Notes: generated by a model from the sequence alone, not told the origin. Positions 1 through 12,279 are shown, counted from the stretch's first letter. The stretch is DNA of 64,000 nucleotides from Apiospora phragmitis (GCA_038363925.1 JAQQWL010000018.1:682001-746000); one strand, 5' to 3'. Made by a program: numbers and translations.

Positions 1-131
1 TCATATTCGTCAATATGAGCATTAAGCCACCGCAGTGTTTGATCCTTCCCTTCGATAATTGTTTCGCGAGTTCGGGCGTCATTGAAAAACGTTTCCGGCT
101 TGTCGAGTTCTTCGACGGTGATCGTCTAGGT
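1..131 (-). other. Possible exon fragment at window edge
   Basis: Read on the minus strand from about position 124 to the window edge, one frame stays open for about 41 codons and is rich in charged, helix-like residues (it includes TRETIIEGKDQTLRW). It is preceded by CCTAG, which could be a splice acceptor or a plain stop. I do not recognise the family. It could be an internal exon of a gene continuing to the left, or chance. Low confidence. Confidence 0.2.
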
Positions 132-3100
132 CGCCTGTCAGAACGTCGTTGTAAGGTGTGCGAAGTCAAAGCACTTACCATCAGAATATAGCTACCTGGA
201 AAGAGCGCGATCGAAGTTTCGAGAGCACAAATGAATCTTATGTTTCGTTTGGCGATTTGCGTTTCTTAGATGGGAGATGGGAGATGGTTGATTTTGGTAG
301 ATGGGTTCGAATCCAGATGGTCGCAAGCGCTTCGATAAAAAATTGCGCAAGGGTAAGTTGGGCATCCATACGAAGTCCAACGATGGAAATCCGCAGAAGA
401 TTTAGGCTGTGAGTTGCATACAATAAAAAGAGCTATGGAGATTGACTGGACGCTAGCTTTTGACAATTGACTGTGAGTCGGAAGTGGCATGCGTGATTTC
501 TAGCATTTGCTTCCTAGTGATGGCCCTTTGTTGGAGAGGATAGTTGCCTTCCAAAGCCCCCAGATTAATGGCTCACTGAGCTACAGTGCCCGTTGGCTGT
601 GCTAGGTTCGGCTTTTGGGGGGAAGTTGCGTGGGTGGAGGAACCTTTCTATGGAGGAACCTTTTTAGAGATGGCCTTTTTCAGCGAGTGTTTACCATGTC
701 ACGGCACATCTGAAGCGAATCAAGACTCGAAACTGGGTGGGGCTCTCACATTCAGCCAAAGCTTAGCCAAGCGGGACGCACCCACTCCCTGATTGGCCAG
801 AACTTCAGACAAGGTTTTTTTTAATCTACAGATAGAAATGCAAGCCTGGGTTCTTGACCACCTTGTCCACACTTCCATTACTGTACCACCTATACATACT
901 TGTGCCTTCGTTCTCTAAATCATGTGCGCCCGCGCGCCTATCTAGCGTGTTGGACGTCTTCTTGTCTTGCACACGTACTTTTCACCAATGCGCACCTAGG
1001 ACTACTGAACAACGCCTAGATTCACCTCTCATATCAAGCTGCGCATCACAATAAGTGCCTACTGAGTATAATGGTCTAACACCACCATGTTGGGTATAAG
1101 CTAGACCCTGTGGTCTGGTAAGTATGATTCAAGTTACGCAAAACGGCTTGGCAATGCTTTAGCATCACGGTTAAACAAGAGACTATTGTTTGCTTCAAGT
1201 GCTTAAGACATTTCATACTACCGTCAAGTCACTTTGACAACTCCGGACTAGCGGGCAGTATAAGCGGGTTATCGCACGCATTAGTATTATGCCCATGCAG
1301 CTTTTCCGATCTGTTGGAGGTGCTTAAGGTCTGCAGGTGTAGGTGTTGCGGCAATTGACGCAAACCGCGGTCGAATAACTCGATATTCAGAGCGGAATGC
1401 GTCCAATATAGTGTATACACCTTTGGACACACCACCATGCAGGTCTGCCAGCAGGATCAGTTCATCCGAGGGTAGCCATATCCGCGGGCAATGCACTAAT
1501 CCGGACGGCTTTATTTTGAAAGCTTACATGCAGTGGGCAACTGGTGTTTACAAAGGGATCGAGAGACTGGAGGCACAGTATGAGTGACGAGAACGCTCCG
1601 GGGAGTCTGCGATATTGCAGCACTGTCAGCAAATTAATGCGGTTACAATGCCACTTGCCGTCTACTAGAGCAATTCAAACTTTCCCTATCTACCCTGCAC
1701 GCTATCGCCTGCCATGCTCCAAACAACGCAAAACAGCCGAGAATGACAAGCGGCCGAGGCACTGAGTAGCGATAACACTATAGGAGGTCGGCGCAATGGC
1801 ATATAGTTTGGAACAGCAAATGGCAGAGCAATGCGGTGGAGCGTAACGACGCGCACGCTTCTAGGCCGCCATCAACCGTCCACCAAGTCATACTTTTACC
1901 AGAATAGAATATATTCAAGTATATTGTGTCAAGCATCTGTTCGAATAAAGTAGATTCCTTCGTCTTTAAGCACAGTCCCATTCGGCGTGCAAGTGCGATT
2001 ACTACAAGTGTATCGCCATGGAAGTGGAATCCAACTGTACCTTGCTGCTTATCTCCAGCAATTCATGCAGTTTCAATAGTCTGGCATGAATAACGAGCAA
2101 GCCAGGTCGGTCGAGCAGGAAGCTCCTCCTTTACGCGTCTGCTGCTAATTTGATGAAGCCGAGTATATGATGAACTACGGTATAGTTGTTAGTAGCTTTT
2201 GGTGTACTATCCTTAATTTTGGTCCCAGAATAATCCCCATAGTGGGGTGTGGCAGAACTTGGGTACCCTGCCGCACAGACCAACTCGAGACACCATCACC
2301 AGCGCCTCGTCGCTTTTCTGTCTTGTCGACGTACGCCAACTTCACACTGGATGGACATTGCCGCCAACGACTTGAACCACCTCCCGCCACCACCACGTAC
2401 AATACCCGTTTCTACGGAGCCCAATCCTTCGTACTAAAAGACCCTCTTGTCTATTGGCTCTCTGGAACCTCGTCTCTTGTCCCGTCATGCCCCAGCATGT
2501 GCGCGGAGGCGTAGCGAACACTACTACTGCACCCGATCGAGGGACGTCCACGTGAGCCCAGCTGCTCCTTGTGGCGGTGGCCCCGGCTACCTTTGTTTCA
2601 AGCTCCTCGAGCCGACCGACACTTAAGCTCCGTTCTGGCGATCACTCATAATCAGGCGGACGGCGCACGTTATTCGGGAATCCACCGCATCCCAAATACA
2701 TTGGCATTCCATCAGCGGCGTATCAAGCCCTGGAGGAGCTGGTTGGCTTCCAACGTGCTGCCCGCCTAGCCATCAGTTTACCGACCAAAAGCTGCGACCC
2801 AAACGGGCGACCCCAAAATACTAGCCAGGACTCGTACATAAAATGGTTATGAGGATCGGCCGGCGCAACACTTGATAGGGAGGAGCAAAAAGAGGACAAA
2901 TGTGAAAGTACGGCTTTGCGGTATTCACATAAATGTCTGGGTAGGAGAGCGGGCTCGTTATTATATATCTGCCTGCACATGCTCGCCGCGGGCGACGCTG
3001 CCAAGCCCGTGGTTGACTTGCGAGTCACAGGCGGATGCGGTATTGTGCTGTGTTAGACATGGGCGCGATGGGCACGTATATTGGGCAAGACCGACCTAGC

Positions 3101-5032
3101 TCATGGTCTTCGGGCCCACGAACACGGATGCGGCCGCGAAGACATCGATGAGAGTGCCACGAGGACTAGGGCAGCGCTCGACTGCGCAGGCAGACGTTGC
3201 CATGGGCACGATGACCCTCGGGCAACTGCAACCCTTGGCTCGAATGGTCGACGACAAGCAACTAGCTGTGGAGACATTGTTATTGATTGGGTATATGCAT
3301 GGGCATCGAGGGCGCTGGCCCAGGACAACATATTGATTGATCGCCTGCTAAGGTGTACTGCTTTCACTGGCTATGGTAGCCCCGGGCAGCCAGTCCCTAA
3401 CTGCATAGGCCCTTAGGATATGGGCTAACACTAGTTGAGATCTGAATATCGAATGCTCCACCTAACCTGCCCAGTTCTCACTTTGATGCTTGATCAAACA
3501 TGCCGTTGTTGCTCGCCAAGACCAACAGGCCTAATCGGACGTCACATCTGCACGGCAAGGCCACCACCCGCTGGGCATTGGGTGGTCCAGTACGCTAAGG
3601 ATCGAGTGAAAGCGATGACCCGCCTCGACCTTTTCGTGCCAGGAAGAGCAACGGGCCTGCCAGACCCATTGTGTTATCTTGACTTTCCAGCATTCAGGGG
3701 ATATGCATCAAGCAGACGCAGGACTCTTGGCACTGCCGGCCAAATGGTGGTACGATGGCTTGCATGGCATCCCGCCGGTTGATAACCCTGAACCAACGTA
3801 AGGATAATGTACAGAAGTATTGACATGATCCCCCGGCGAGCAAAAAACCGAGTCGACACCATGACAAACCACTGCCCCGGCCAGTGTGCAGGGGCCGAGA
3901 TGGGCATGGTGCTATTATGAGGTGGGAGAGGTGGCGGACACAGGCCAGTGATAGCATACTTCAATGCATGCGTACCGGGGTGCATTGTGGGCAGGCATGA
4001 CGAGACATGCATAAATCGGTACCAGAACGAGCACTCTGCATAGTTGCAGCGCATGCCGTGGCGGTACGCGATGTTCAATGAGTGACTGGGCCGAAGCTAG
4101 TCCTGTCGGCCAGGGGGCAACTGTGGCTGCATATTGACCGACCATATACCTCAAACATGGCAAGCATGGTCTGCAAGTAGTCTCCTCTCGGTCCCTGGAC
4201 TACGCCCCTTGGGGTGTGGGAGTACATCTGGAGTAGTGCTGTGGTCATACACAACTGGTCAAAGTAGTCGCCTATAAGCTGGCTTTGTCCTGGTCAGCAA
4301 GCCAGTCAAGCCCATATGGCCAAGTAAACTGTTTCTTTGTTCTACCAGATATTGGAATTTAGAGTCTCTCAAGCCCTTGCTATCGCTCGCCGTTAGATGT
4401 TACAAGCAACTGGGTTCCTCTCAAGCTTGCTGTGACTGGTTGAGCCAATGGCTGCTGTGTGATTCCGGCAGCCAGACATCCCACGCCTAGACGATGCATC
4501 TACGTAGTGCTTGCATGACTTGAGAGGCAAGCAGGGATTGCCACGTCGGGCAAGTATAGCGACTCCTCAGTGTCTGTTGTGATAATGGCCCCGGCTTGCA
4601 GGCGTAGAGCCCGCATGTGTTCAGGTCAGATCATCCAATCCAGAAACCAGAGGAGAACTCGATAGATGGAAGGCGAGGACAGCCATTTCCCCTTGATGCA
4701 GATCCATGGGCTCCCCCTGAGGTTCTTGCATCATTGAGGTGTGTAGGTCGTAGTGTACATTATATAGTACCTCTTTATACATGCTTACGCTCACTCACTT
4801 ATGAGAGCTCAAGGATACTTTTCCTCAAACCTCATCTGTCCTCGAGGGAAACCCAGGCTCCTTGCTCCTCGCTTCCTTGAATTCCTCTAAATTCCGTCCC
4901 TAACTATAGCTAGGAGGCATTCGACCAGCCCGAGTCCCAATCTCAACCTGTTTGAGCTCTTGGAGCCGTTGAGTCACTTTCCACAACGTTTCACGCTCGG
5001 CACACAGGGGCTCGACACCTGATCTGAGCATC
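132..5032. other. Long stretch without recognisable genes
   Basis: Nearly 4.9 kb holds only short open frames with no family resemblance I can name. The most protein-like is a 69-codon minus-strand frame at 1287-1496. No terminal repeats, transposase motifs, RNA genes or microsatellites were seen. It may be decayed transposon or intergenic accessory sequence. Confidence 0.35.
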
Positions 5033-6563
5033 ATGTTCGAGTTAGATTCCTTCGGAGCGCTCTGGGTGTTCCTCTTGACACCCTCGTGGCTCAGATTCCA
5101 CAGTGGTCTTTGGTAAGCCACGGTGCATTACGATTTAGTTTTACGTTAATACATATCCCTTTTTCATATACGATAGGTAACTGATCTATACAGGCTATGG
5201 CGCTACACTCGTACCATTGTTCATACAGTTAGTCATTGGACGTACAAATCGAAGCCGATCCCGCAGAAGCCCAAATACACCCCCTTGGACGTGACCGTAG
5301 TGATCCCCACCATCCACAATGCGCCCGAGGCGCTGCGTACCCAGCTGCAGAGCATCCTAGGCTGTAAACCTTACGAGATGATCATGGTCACCACTAGCGA
5401 CAAGTACGAGGCCCTGCGGAAGTTTGTCTCGACACTGCGGTCGTCTTCCAACATCCACGTCCTCTGCACCGACATCGCCAACAAGCGCATCCAGGTCTGC
5501 AAGGCCCTGCCCAAAGTCACCACCAAGATCACCATCTTGGCCGATGACGACGTCCGGTGGCCAGAGAAACTGCTGCCCTGGATCCTGGCCCCGTTCGAGG
5601 ACCCCAAGATCGGAGGAGTCGGCACTTGCCAACGAGTACGCCGAGAACGCACCGCCTCGTGGTGTGACAACATCTGGAACTGGCTGGGCGCGGCCTACAT
5701 CGAGCGGCGCAATTTCGAGACCTCGGCGACGCACAACATGGACGGCGGCACTTCTTGCATGTCGGGCCGCACAGGCGCCTACCGATCCGAGATCCTGTCG
5801 AGCGACGACTTTCTCGACGGCTTCCAGCGCGAGCGGTGGGGCAAGCGTATCCTCAAGGCCGACGACGACAACTTCGTCACCCGCTGGCTCGTCAACCACC
5901 AGTGGAAGACGTGGATCCAGTACGACAAGGAGTGCGAGATCGAGACGACGCTCGAGTACGGCATGAAGTTTCTCTACCAATGCTCCCGATGGGCACGCAG
6001 CAACTGGCGCAGCAATTGGACGAGCTTGGTCAAGGAGAGAAAGGTGTGGACGTGAGTACGCCGAGCTTTCTCAAGACCGGAATTGATTTCCTTGATTAGT
6101 GAGACTAATATTTGTTGTTTTTGGAATTGTAGTCAGCAGCCTTGGTGTACTTACGCTCTTCACCTGGCAACCTTCACCTCCCTGGCTTTTACTGGAGACC
6201 CCCTAATTCTGCTGTCCCTGTGGTGGGGCACGGCCGGTTGGGATCCCGAGACCCGCTGGCACATCCTGTTGGCCGAGGTCGCCTGGATGTTCTTCTTCAC
6301 CAAGACAATCAAGCTTGTTGGTCTCTGGCGTCGCCATCCTGGGACCTCCCATTCTACTTCGTTTCCGTCATCTTTGGCTATTTCCATGGTTTGATTAAGA
6401 TTTATGCCTTGTTTACTCTCCATGTAGTAAGTTTCATTACGGTCTACCGTTAGGTACCGCAGCCAGATGCACTAACACGATCAACTAGACGTCGTGGGGC
6501 AGCCGACCTGATGGTGACGCCCACGACAACCTGCGCATGGCGCCTCAACCTGGTCACCATTAG
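5033..6563 (+). CDS. Family 2 glycosyltransferase (fungal GT2/Cps1-type), one-base frameshift
   Basis: A processive-type GT2 membrane glycosyltransferase of the fungal Cps1/GT2 group. Members act at a membrane on a nucleotide-sugar, and some are needed for hyphal growth on surfaces. Four exons fit: 5033-5112, 5194-6051, 6133-6426 and 6489-6563, with introns of 81, 81 and 62 bp. After a short hydrophobic N-terminus come DVTVVIPTI (nucleotide-binding start), ADDDVRWP (metal-binding aspartates), a second DDD acceptor motif (KADDDNFVTRW) and QCSRW (the QxxRW motif), then C-terminal membrane segments. Around 6338-6340 the frame shifts: one base is missing between RRHP and the membrane segment starting WDLPFYF. 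With that base the exons sum to 436 codons (435 aa), normal for the family. The start is inferred from exon phase. Either a recent pseudogene or a consensus error. A decayed second copy of the 3' half lies just downstream. Confidence 0.82.
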
Positions 6564-6944
6564 TCGGTGCTGAGGCGGCTCAATGGACGTTGATATGGTG
6601 CTGGTCGTATGCCCGGTCGGCGTCAGCCGTTCTATAAACGCCCAGGACTCATGAATGATTAGTTGATCCCTCTTGGAAGCGACCGGGCTGGGTCATACAA
6701 CGACTTCATGATTTACAATCAGACTCAGGATCAAGATCTCTTTCATTTCACTAGTCCAAGGATGTACAGAATCGGAGTGATAATACTCGATTAGTTGAAA
6801 GCTGGTGCTTACCCTTCTTTCTTCGTTTCTGGGAAAATGGCTAGGACGGCTTATTAGAGTAATGAAAAGGCCAGGGCTTGGTTATATTATTTCTCTTCAA
6901 GGCTTGCGCTCTATCCTCCTTGTCTATAGGCAGCCTAAAACGTA

Positions 6945-7295
6945 GACATCGTGAGCTTATCTGGATGTTCGCCGTTAGTAAGCTCGTTAAGCTCTTTAGC
7001 CTCTGGCGCTGCTATCACCCCGATACCGTTTGCCTTCTCGTTCCCGTTATCCGGACCATTACTGCGGTCACGATCAGACTTATACACCACTATACACATC
7101 TACTATGGTAAGCTTTTATAGACAGGATCATATAACTATATAACGTAAACAAAATATGCTGGTATAATGGGACTTGAGAGTCTGGAGGCGGCCGACTCGA
7201 TACGATGCCCACGGTGACAGGCGCAATGTCTCGCATCAGAAGATAGCGGCGCGTTTAACTCCCAACCGCGGATGGCACTCACGTGAAGGGAGCGC
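6945..7295 (+). pseudogene. Decayed second copy of the GT2 3' half
   Basis: The frame ending at 7111 contains ELIWMF, SKLVKLFSLWR and a hydrophobic stretch. These line up with AEVAWMF, TKTIKLVGLWR and the following membrane segments of the upstream GT2. A GTAAGC donor at 7108 sits close to the last intron position of the GT2. About 80 bp on, the bases at 7187-7235 resemble the last GT2 exon (shared stretches around GCCGAC, GATGCCCACG and GCGCAATG). The N-terminal catalytic half is missing. This suggests an old tandem duplication that has decayed. Divergence is high, so a different but related GT2 paralogue is possible. Confidence 0.5.
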
Positions 7296-7330
7296 TACCA
7301 GCCGCGACCTCGATGCTTAGAAGCTGTCAT

Positions 7331-7722
7331 AGCGGCGCCTTTGAACTCTCCACCAGGGCCGACGCTGGCCTCCTCGCCAAGACCCTCGACCCTCTGTCCT
7401 TCGCCCAGGCGGCCGTCTTGCCGCTGGGACTCAGCACCGTCGCCATCGCCATGTTCCAGACGCACGCCATGGCGCTGCTCCTGCCCACTGCCCCGTCTGC
7501 AGCCCAGAACAAGGACAAGGACGGCAAGAAGGTCTTTCTCGTCGGGGGCGGCCGCCCCAGCGTCGGCAGCTGCGACATCCAGCTCGCCGCCACGGCCGGC
7601 ACGCGCAACCAGGACTGCTGCCAGAACCTCAGCGTACGGTGGGTCTTCGACTCCTGCGACGAACGTCGAGGATGCGATCGTCGAAGCCCTCCGGGGCCGC
7701 GAGTGTATCGGCCCAAGGTTCT
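7331..7722 (+). pseudogene. Medium-chain dehydrogenase/reductase fragment
   Basis: The translated stretch has the middle of an MDR (zinc-type alcohol dehydrogenase/enoyl-reductase-like) protein: LSFAQAAVLPLGLSTVA, the segment before the Rossmann fold; then KKVFLVGGGRPSVGSCDIQL, the nucleotide-binding glycine motif (normally GGSSSVG); then VFDSCD and, after a frameshift near 7655, TNVEDAIVEALRGREC. The N-terminal GroES-like domain and the C-terminus are missing, so no working enzyme can be made. It ends where the oppositely oriented GUF1 fragment begins (about 7725-7735). GC-rich, unlike most of the window. Confidence 0.7.
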
Positions 7723-7734
7723 CTCCTCAGCTGA

Positions 7735-9040
7735 CTGTCTCCTGCCGCCCCAGCCGCTCGGCCTGCGACTTGTACACGACGCGGCGGATGGCGTTGACGG
7801 GCTCCTTGTTGGCAAGCAGCGGCAACTTGACCAGGCCCGACCGCTTCCGCCCAGCGGCCTCGTCGTCGAGCATCGCGTTCCCTGGCCGCGCCCTTGAGCT
7901 TACCGAACAAGTCGACCAGCTGCGCCGTCGGCAGCCGGTACTTGATGACCGGACATCCCGGGGAAGCACTTGATGCTCTCCTGCTCATCGCGGTTCGCCT
8001 CGCAGCGTTCGGTAACCCGGCCCAGGTACTCCTCGGCACCGTCACCGTCGCGACCACGTACGGCTTGTAAAGCACGGCGCCTGCGTGCGGTGGTTCTTGC
8101 CGGGAACTCGGCCGGATCTGCATGACTTACGCGGTACCGTCCCTCCAGACCACCTTCGTCTAGATGACGGGCTCGGTGATGATACTGGCCCCGTGCTCTT
8201 GACACAGGCGGTCCGGGAATATGCTGGAGCAGACTACCGAGGAAGCCTAGCCGCCAGCCGGCCCCCGAGCTTCCGAGTATTCTTGGGTAGAATCACGCAC
8301 CTGTCGGCGAGCACAAGCCAGCCAAGCCAGCCAAGCGGTGTGGTAGTCGTCGCTGTCGGTGGGAAAGGCAGTGGCGAAGACCATGAGTTTGAGCTCCTCC
8401 AAGCCGGGGAAGGGGGCCACCATGTTCTCGGAGCCCACGGTGGTGAAGGCGTGGCCGATCTTGGCGGTCTGAGTCTTCATTATGCCCGGTGGGAGATGTA
8501 GCCGACCTGCGCTGCCGCAAGACCGACTGCGCAGACGGTGCCGTCGAAGACGCGCACTAGACAGATGACGCCGCGGAGTTCGTCACACCACGAGTCCACC
8601 AGCAGCATGCGCAGGGGTTTCATGTGGTCGCCCTCGAGCGCGGGCACGTTCTCGACGAGGGGCACGAGCGACTGGACGTTGAGGCCCGTCTTGGGGCCCA
8701 CGCCGATGGCGGTGGCAGAACCGGGCTCGGAAATAGCCTCGAGCCGGTCGAGGACACATAGGACATCGGCGACGCCCAGGTCGATCTCGTGGATGACGGG
8801 CAGGATCTCGAAGCGCTCAGCGAAGGCGCATAGAAGTTGGCGGCTGGCGGGGCGGGATGCCCTGGCTGACGTTGACGAGCAGCACGGCGCCGCCACGGCT
8901 GGCGGAAGACGCGGTCACCTCGGCGCGTACGTCGACGTGCCCAAGGGTCTCGACGAGGTGAGGGTATACCATGGAGCCGGTCTAGGCCATGACGGCCATG
9001 CCGCGCTGGTGCCCGGCGAGGACGAAGCCCAGCGCACGGG
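7735..9040 (-). pseudogene. GUF1: GUF1/EF4 (LepA-type) translational GTPase pseudogene
   Basis: A fragment of the mitochondrial back-translocating ribosomal GTPase GUF1 (EF4/LepA). In order on the minus strand: GLVLAGH-like remnant and RGMAVMA-stop-TGSM (family: RGITVKAQTCTM; the stop at 8982-8984 is TAG for CAG); [14 protein letters not shown] (G3, family DTPGHVDFRAEV); [16 protein letters not shown] (family NKVDL); KTGLNVQSLVP; KPLRMLLVDSWCDE; RGVICLVRVFDG; KIGHAFTTVGSE; YVVATVTVPEEYLGR across a frameshift; IKYRLPTAQLVDLFGKL; and RLVKLPLLANKEPV. Several frames must be combined, the P-loop end and last ~50 residues are missing, and NKxD is degraded to HEID. The family is single-copy and conserved, so this is most likely a displaced, dead duplicate. 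Confidence 0.85.
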
Positions 9041-9967
9041 GGAGGGCAGTGTGGGCGACGGGCGCTAGGTGGTTCGAGGGGCGACCTGACAGGAGGCCGT
9101 AGGAAGTCTCGTTGGTTGTAGACCAGCCGAGGCTCTAGAACGGCGGGATGGCGCAACCTCGAAGTCGCGCAGCGCGGGCAGCCGATCGCCGAGGCTCGGA
9201 CGGAGAAGTGCGGCGTCGTCCACGCGGGTGGATCGGGCAAGTCACCCTCCGGGTCCGAAGACGGCCATAGTTCAAGATCGTTTGGGGGGCATACACTCCG
9301 AGCAGGTCGACGATCTGGTAGGATCCGACTCGTCAAGGCATCGGCCCATCGTCGGGTAGGCTAGCATATAGAACCCGTAGGTGCAAGCGGTTTTAGGTTT
9401 CAAGAAATCGGCCGACGAGGCGTGCACAAAGCGGAGGGTCGGGGGAGAAGTCGGTGGCTCGTGATCGGGGTAGCGTCGTCTGCGCAGCGGAGGCACGTCC
9501 TTCCTCGCGTCGCGTCGCCTCGGTGTCTGTCGCGGGCGCTGGCTGGGTGTCTTCGTGGTCGGAAGCGCGGCTAGGTGGAGTCGACAGCACGTGCGCGCGT
9601 CTCACGATGCGCGTCTCGATGCGCACTCCATCCTGCCAAGTCGCCGACGCATCAACTGGTTACCCACCTGCACCATCCCCTCTTGGAACTCATCGAGCAC
9701 AAGTGCACGCTCTGTTTCTTCGGGCCTGCGGTTCGAAGACCGGTTGTCTCGTCCTAGCTGCCTGTTGCGCGCTTCGGAAATGCTGCCGAGCGGCCAATGC
9801 AGATGCCTGTCTAGACGAGCGCACTAGTCATGCCCACAAAGACTGCCGCAGAACCAGCAGCCGCATCCCTCCAGACTATTCTACGGCGAGACACATGGCT
9901 ATTCGTTCGACCTTCCTTCTAGACCAAGCAACATCTACGGTCTCTGCATTGCCGCTTTGCAAAATGT
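9041..9967. other. No recognisable gene
   Basis: GC-rich sequence with overlapping low-complexity open frames on both strands, all rich in Arg, Ser and Pro as expected of chance frames in GC-rich DNA. It may include unrecognisable remains of the GUF1 N-terminus, whose P-loop I could not find. Confidence 0.3.
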
Positions 9968-10600
9968 ATGTCGACGCAAGTCTCCGCAACTAAGGCCTCC
10001 GCGAATCTGCCCACGACCCCGACGCCGGACGAGCAGCCGAACTTCGCTGACCTCAATACGTTGTTTGACAGCGTCTCGACCCAAACGCAGATCGCTTGCG
10101 CCGCGCAGCGTCTTGTTGCTAGCTTGTTCCCTTTCACGAAGACCGAGACACGCAAGCTCCATGTCGGTACCCAACCGTATAAACGTGTTGCGTGCCAGAC
10201 GTTTCTGCCCCGGAACTCGGCCACCGCAGCTATACCTCTTGCCCTTTGTCAACTTGAAGCACATCGACTACCAGAGGGCCAATTCGCTCCAGGTGCACGG
10301 AGCACCAGCCAGTGAACCCGTTCGCGAAATAAATAAGCGGCGATACAGCTGCCTCGTCCCCACCCCTCATACCTCCAGAATGCCGACGAGGATCCCTACA
10401 TTTTGGTCGTGATGATCGCGCTGGCGCAATAGGCCGGAGTAAAGGAGGCGGAGACGGAGATACGGGCGGTTGCGACCTACACGCAAGAGAACGAGTGCCA
10501 CTGGCGAGACACACTCTCCGTCTACACGGCGACAGTGTCTTAGGCGCTCCCAGCTATGTTCCGTGATCTAGACTATACCGTGATCCACGTAATATCGGGT
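9968..10600 (+). pseudogene. Decayed member of an uncharacterised fungal family
   Basis: A clean ATG at 9968 opens 115 codons with TQTQIACAAQRLVASLFPF and IPLALCQLEAHRLPEGQFAP. The same frame goes on, past stops, to QNADEDPYILVVMIALAQ and TYTQENECHWRDTLSVYT. This resembles hypothetical proteins I associate with filamentous fungi, where a DPYIL.LMIALAQ segment follows a CQLE segment; no function is known to me. Stops at 10313, about 10336, about 10433 and about 10541 interrupt it; the third is TAG directly after GCG CAA and could be CAG changed to TAG. The family link is from memory of pattern, not a search. Confidence 0.45.
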
Positions 10601-10737
10601 TTACCATTAAACACTAGAAAGCTGCGGCATTCCCAATGCTGGGGCTGGCGGAGCACTTGGGACGGCTGCTGGGCAGTAGTCCTCTCGCGACTCACAACCG
10701 CTACCTGCGAGTCAGTACGGATATAAAAAAAATTGAA

Positions 10738-12279
10738 GCTCAACTACGTAGCTTCCAAGTCCTTCCATGGGATTGCCCTATAAGCAATAATAAGGGCTTG
10801 AGATTTCCAGAAAGCAATATTTTCTGCAGGAAGGCTTTCATGTACGCGCTTTGCAATATCTCCGGTCAAGGTGTAGGTCCCATCGAAACCTTTCGATACA
10901 GCCGACAACGATGTCAGTTCGTGAAAAGCATGGCTTAATCTTGTGTTGCTAGAATGGAAAACGCCGGATCTTAAGGCTAATCCGCTATCCACCTCTTGGA
11001 TTTCGCCTCTATGATCCCACCGTTTTCGCGGCGAAGCTCCACGAAGCAGAAGATCAAATGGGATGTTGGCGGACGCCGAGAAGAATGTTAGGAGTACCAG
11101 TAGAATGCTAGCATCCTCTGAATAGGTCTTGCTTGTCCCGAGGATAGCTGAAGACACAGCTACCAAGGAGGCTTTCTAGGTAGGTTCAGTGCTAGCAACT
11201 GTATGCCAAGCTCGAGGTGCGGATACGCTGCCTAACCCACGGCTGCTTCGGTTGGATTGAGTCTTTGGCATTGGGACAAGATTACTATTAGAGAACGGTA
11301 GAAGCCTGTGTGTCTCGTCGACGAAGGAGTGTTCTACCAGTAGCTGTTTTAGTGCTTTGTCCACAATATGGGTAAAATCTAGGGTTCTCTGGAAGATGTA
11401 TGTAGTCGTGAAGAGATAGGTGAGGGCAGATTGACAGTCCTCACTTCTGGCTCTCCCAGCTGAAGACTAGTGGGTAAAGAAGCAAGCGGACTTAGTCACA
11501 GGCTGGGCTTACTTCGAGGCAGACTCCAGCAGATAAAGGAGCCCCGTAAGCTCCTGTGCGTTGCGCTTGGCAATGGACCTAAAACTCTGAACAATCTCCA
11601 CCCATTTTCTCCCGATACGGAGAATTTGCTCAATTTTCGTAGTCGTAACCTTATCATCTGGGCATTCCTTCTGGATCTCCTGGGCTATCGAAGAAATAGA
11701 GGTATGCTTTTCGTGTAGCTGCGCGAATGTGTAGCAACAGATTCTCCGAAATAACTTTTGTGTCTGGATGTTTCGGTCGCTTCGCTCGATAGCGAGAAAG
11801 AGAGACGCAGCTTTGGAGCCACTCGGATATATATCGAGACAGCAGTCGATTCTAACAATCCCCCCAGCCGAGTATGTCTTTGCGAGATTGATAACGTGAG
11901 AGCCGGGTAGTGTCGGACTAGACTGCGACGACTGTTCTGTGGGGAAAGCAGGGACTAGGCTGCTTGGCGAGCTTGTCGGCAACTGTGGGCTCGGTCGTAG
12001 AGGTCGTGGAGGTAACGGCTTGGGGGCGGGCCTCTTGTTCCGAGGTGTTGGCCGTTGGGTCTGAGGAAAATGTTGTTTTGCTTCTGCCCAAACCTCTTCC
12101 AAACGCCGGATATGAAGTTGTATAAGTCTCACTTCACTTCTGCTCGTAAAACCAGAGCGACAACTTACTTCGTCCTGGGTGATGTTGTGGAACTGCCTGT
12201 TCAGAAGTCTATAGCAGAGACAAGGCATCCTGATTACGGCGATTAGTGGATTTAGCGCTGGTCCATATTTAATAGTCAT
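10738..12279 (-). pseudogene. Broken gene ending in an NLR-type winged-helix segment
   Basis: The minus-strand frame 12279-11514 encodes about 255 residues with a Pro/Ser-rich middle and a helical second half (AQLHEKHTSISSIAQEIQK). A GTAAGC donor at 11512 and an acceptor ending at 11447 join it in frame to SEDCQSALTYLF and the helix leading to DKALKQLLVEHSF. After an in-frame TAG at 11176-11178 the same frame gives ASILLVLLTFF, LLLRGASPRKRW and GDIAKRVHESLP. That segment matches what follows the nucleotide-binding domain in fungal NB-ARC/TPR-type STAND proteins. A second TAG at 10744 ends it. Both TAGs could be CAG. No P-loop is present, so it looks like a truncated STAND-related gene. The N-terminal domain is unknown. 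Confidence 0.5.

Noticed and set aside
5357..5980. 207-codon open frame antisense to the GT2 gene
   Set aside because: It is rich in Val, Asp, Leu and Arg as a mirror of the GC-rich GT2 codons, and the sense strand has all catalytic motifs.
8620..9336. 238-codon minus frame rich in Arg, Ser and Pro
   Set aside because: It overlaps the GUF1 fragment in a wrong frame; the GUF1 motifs lie in neighbouring frames of the same strand.
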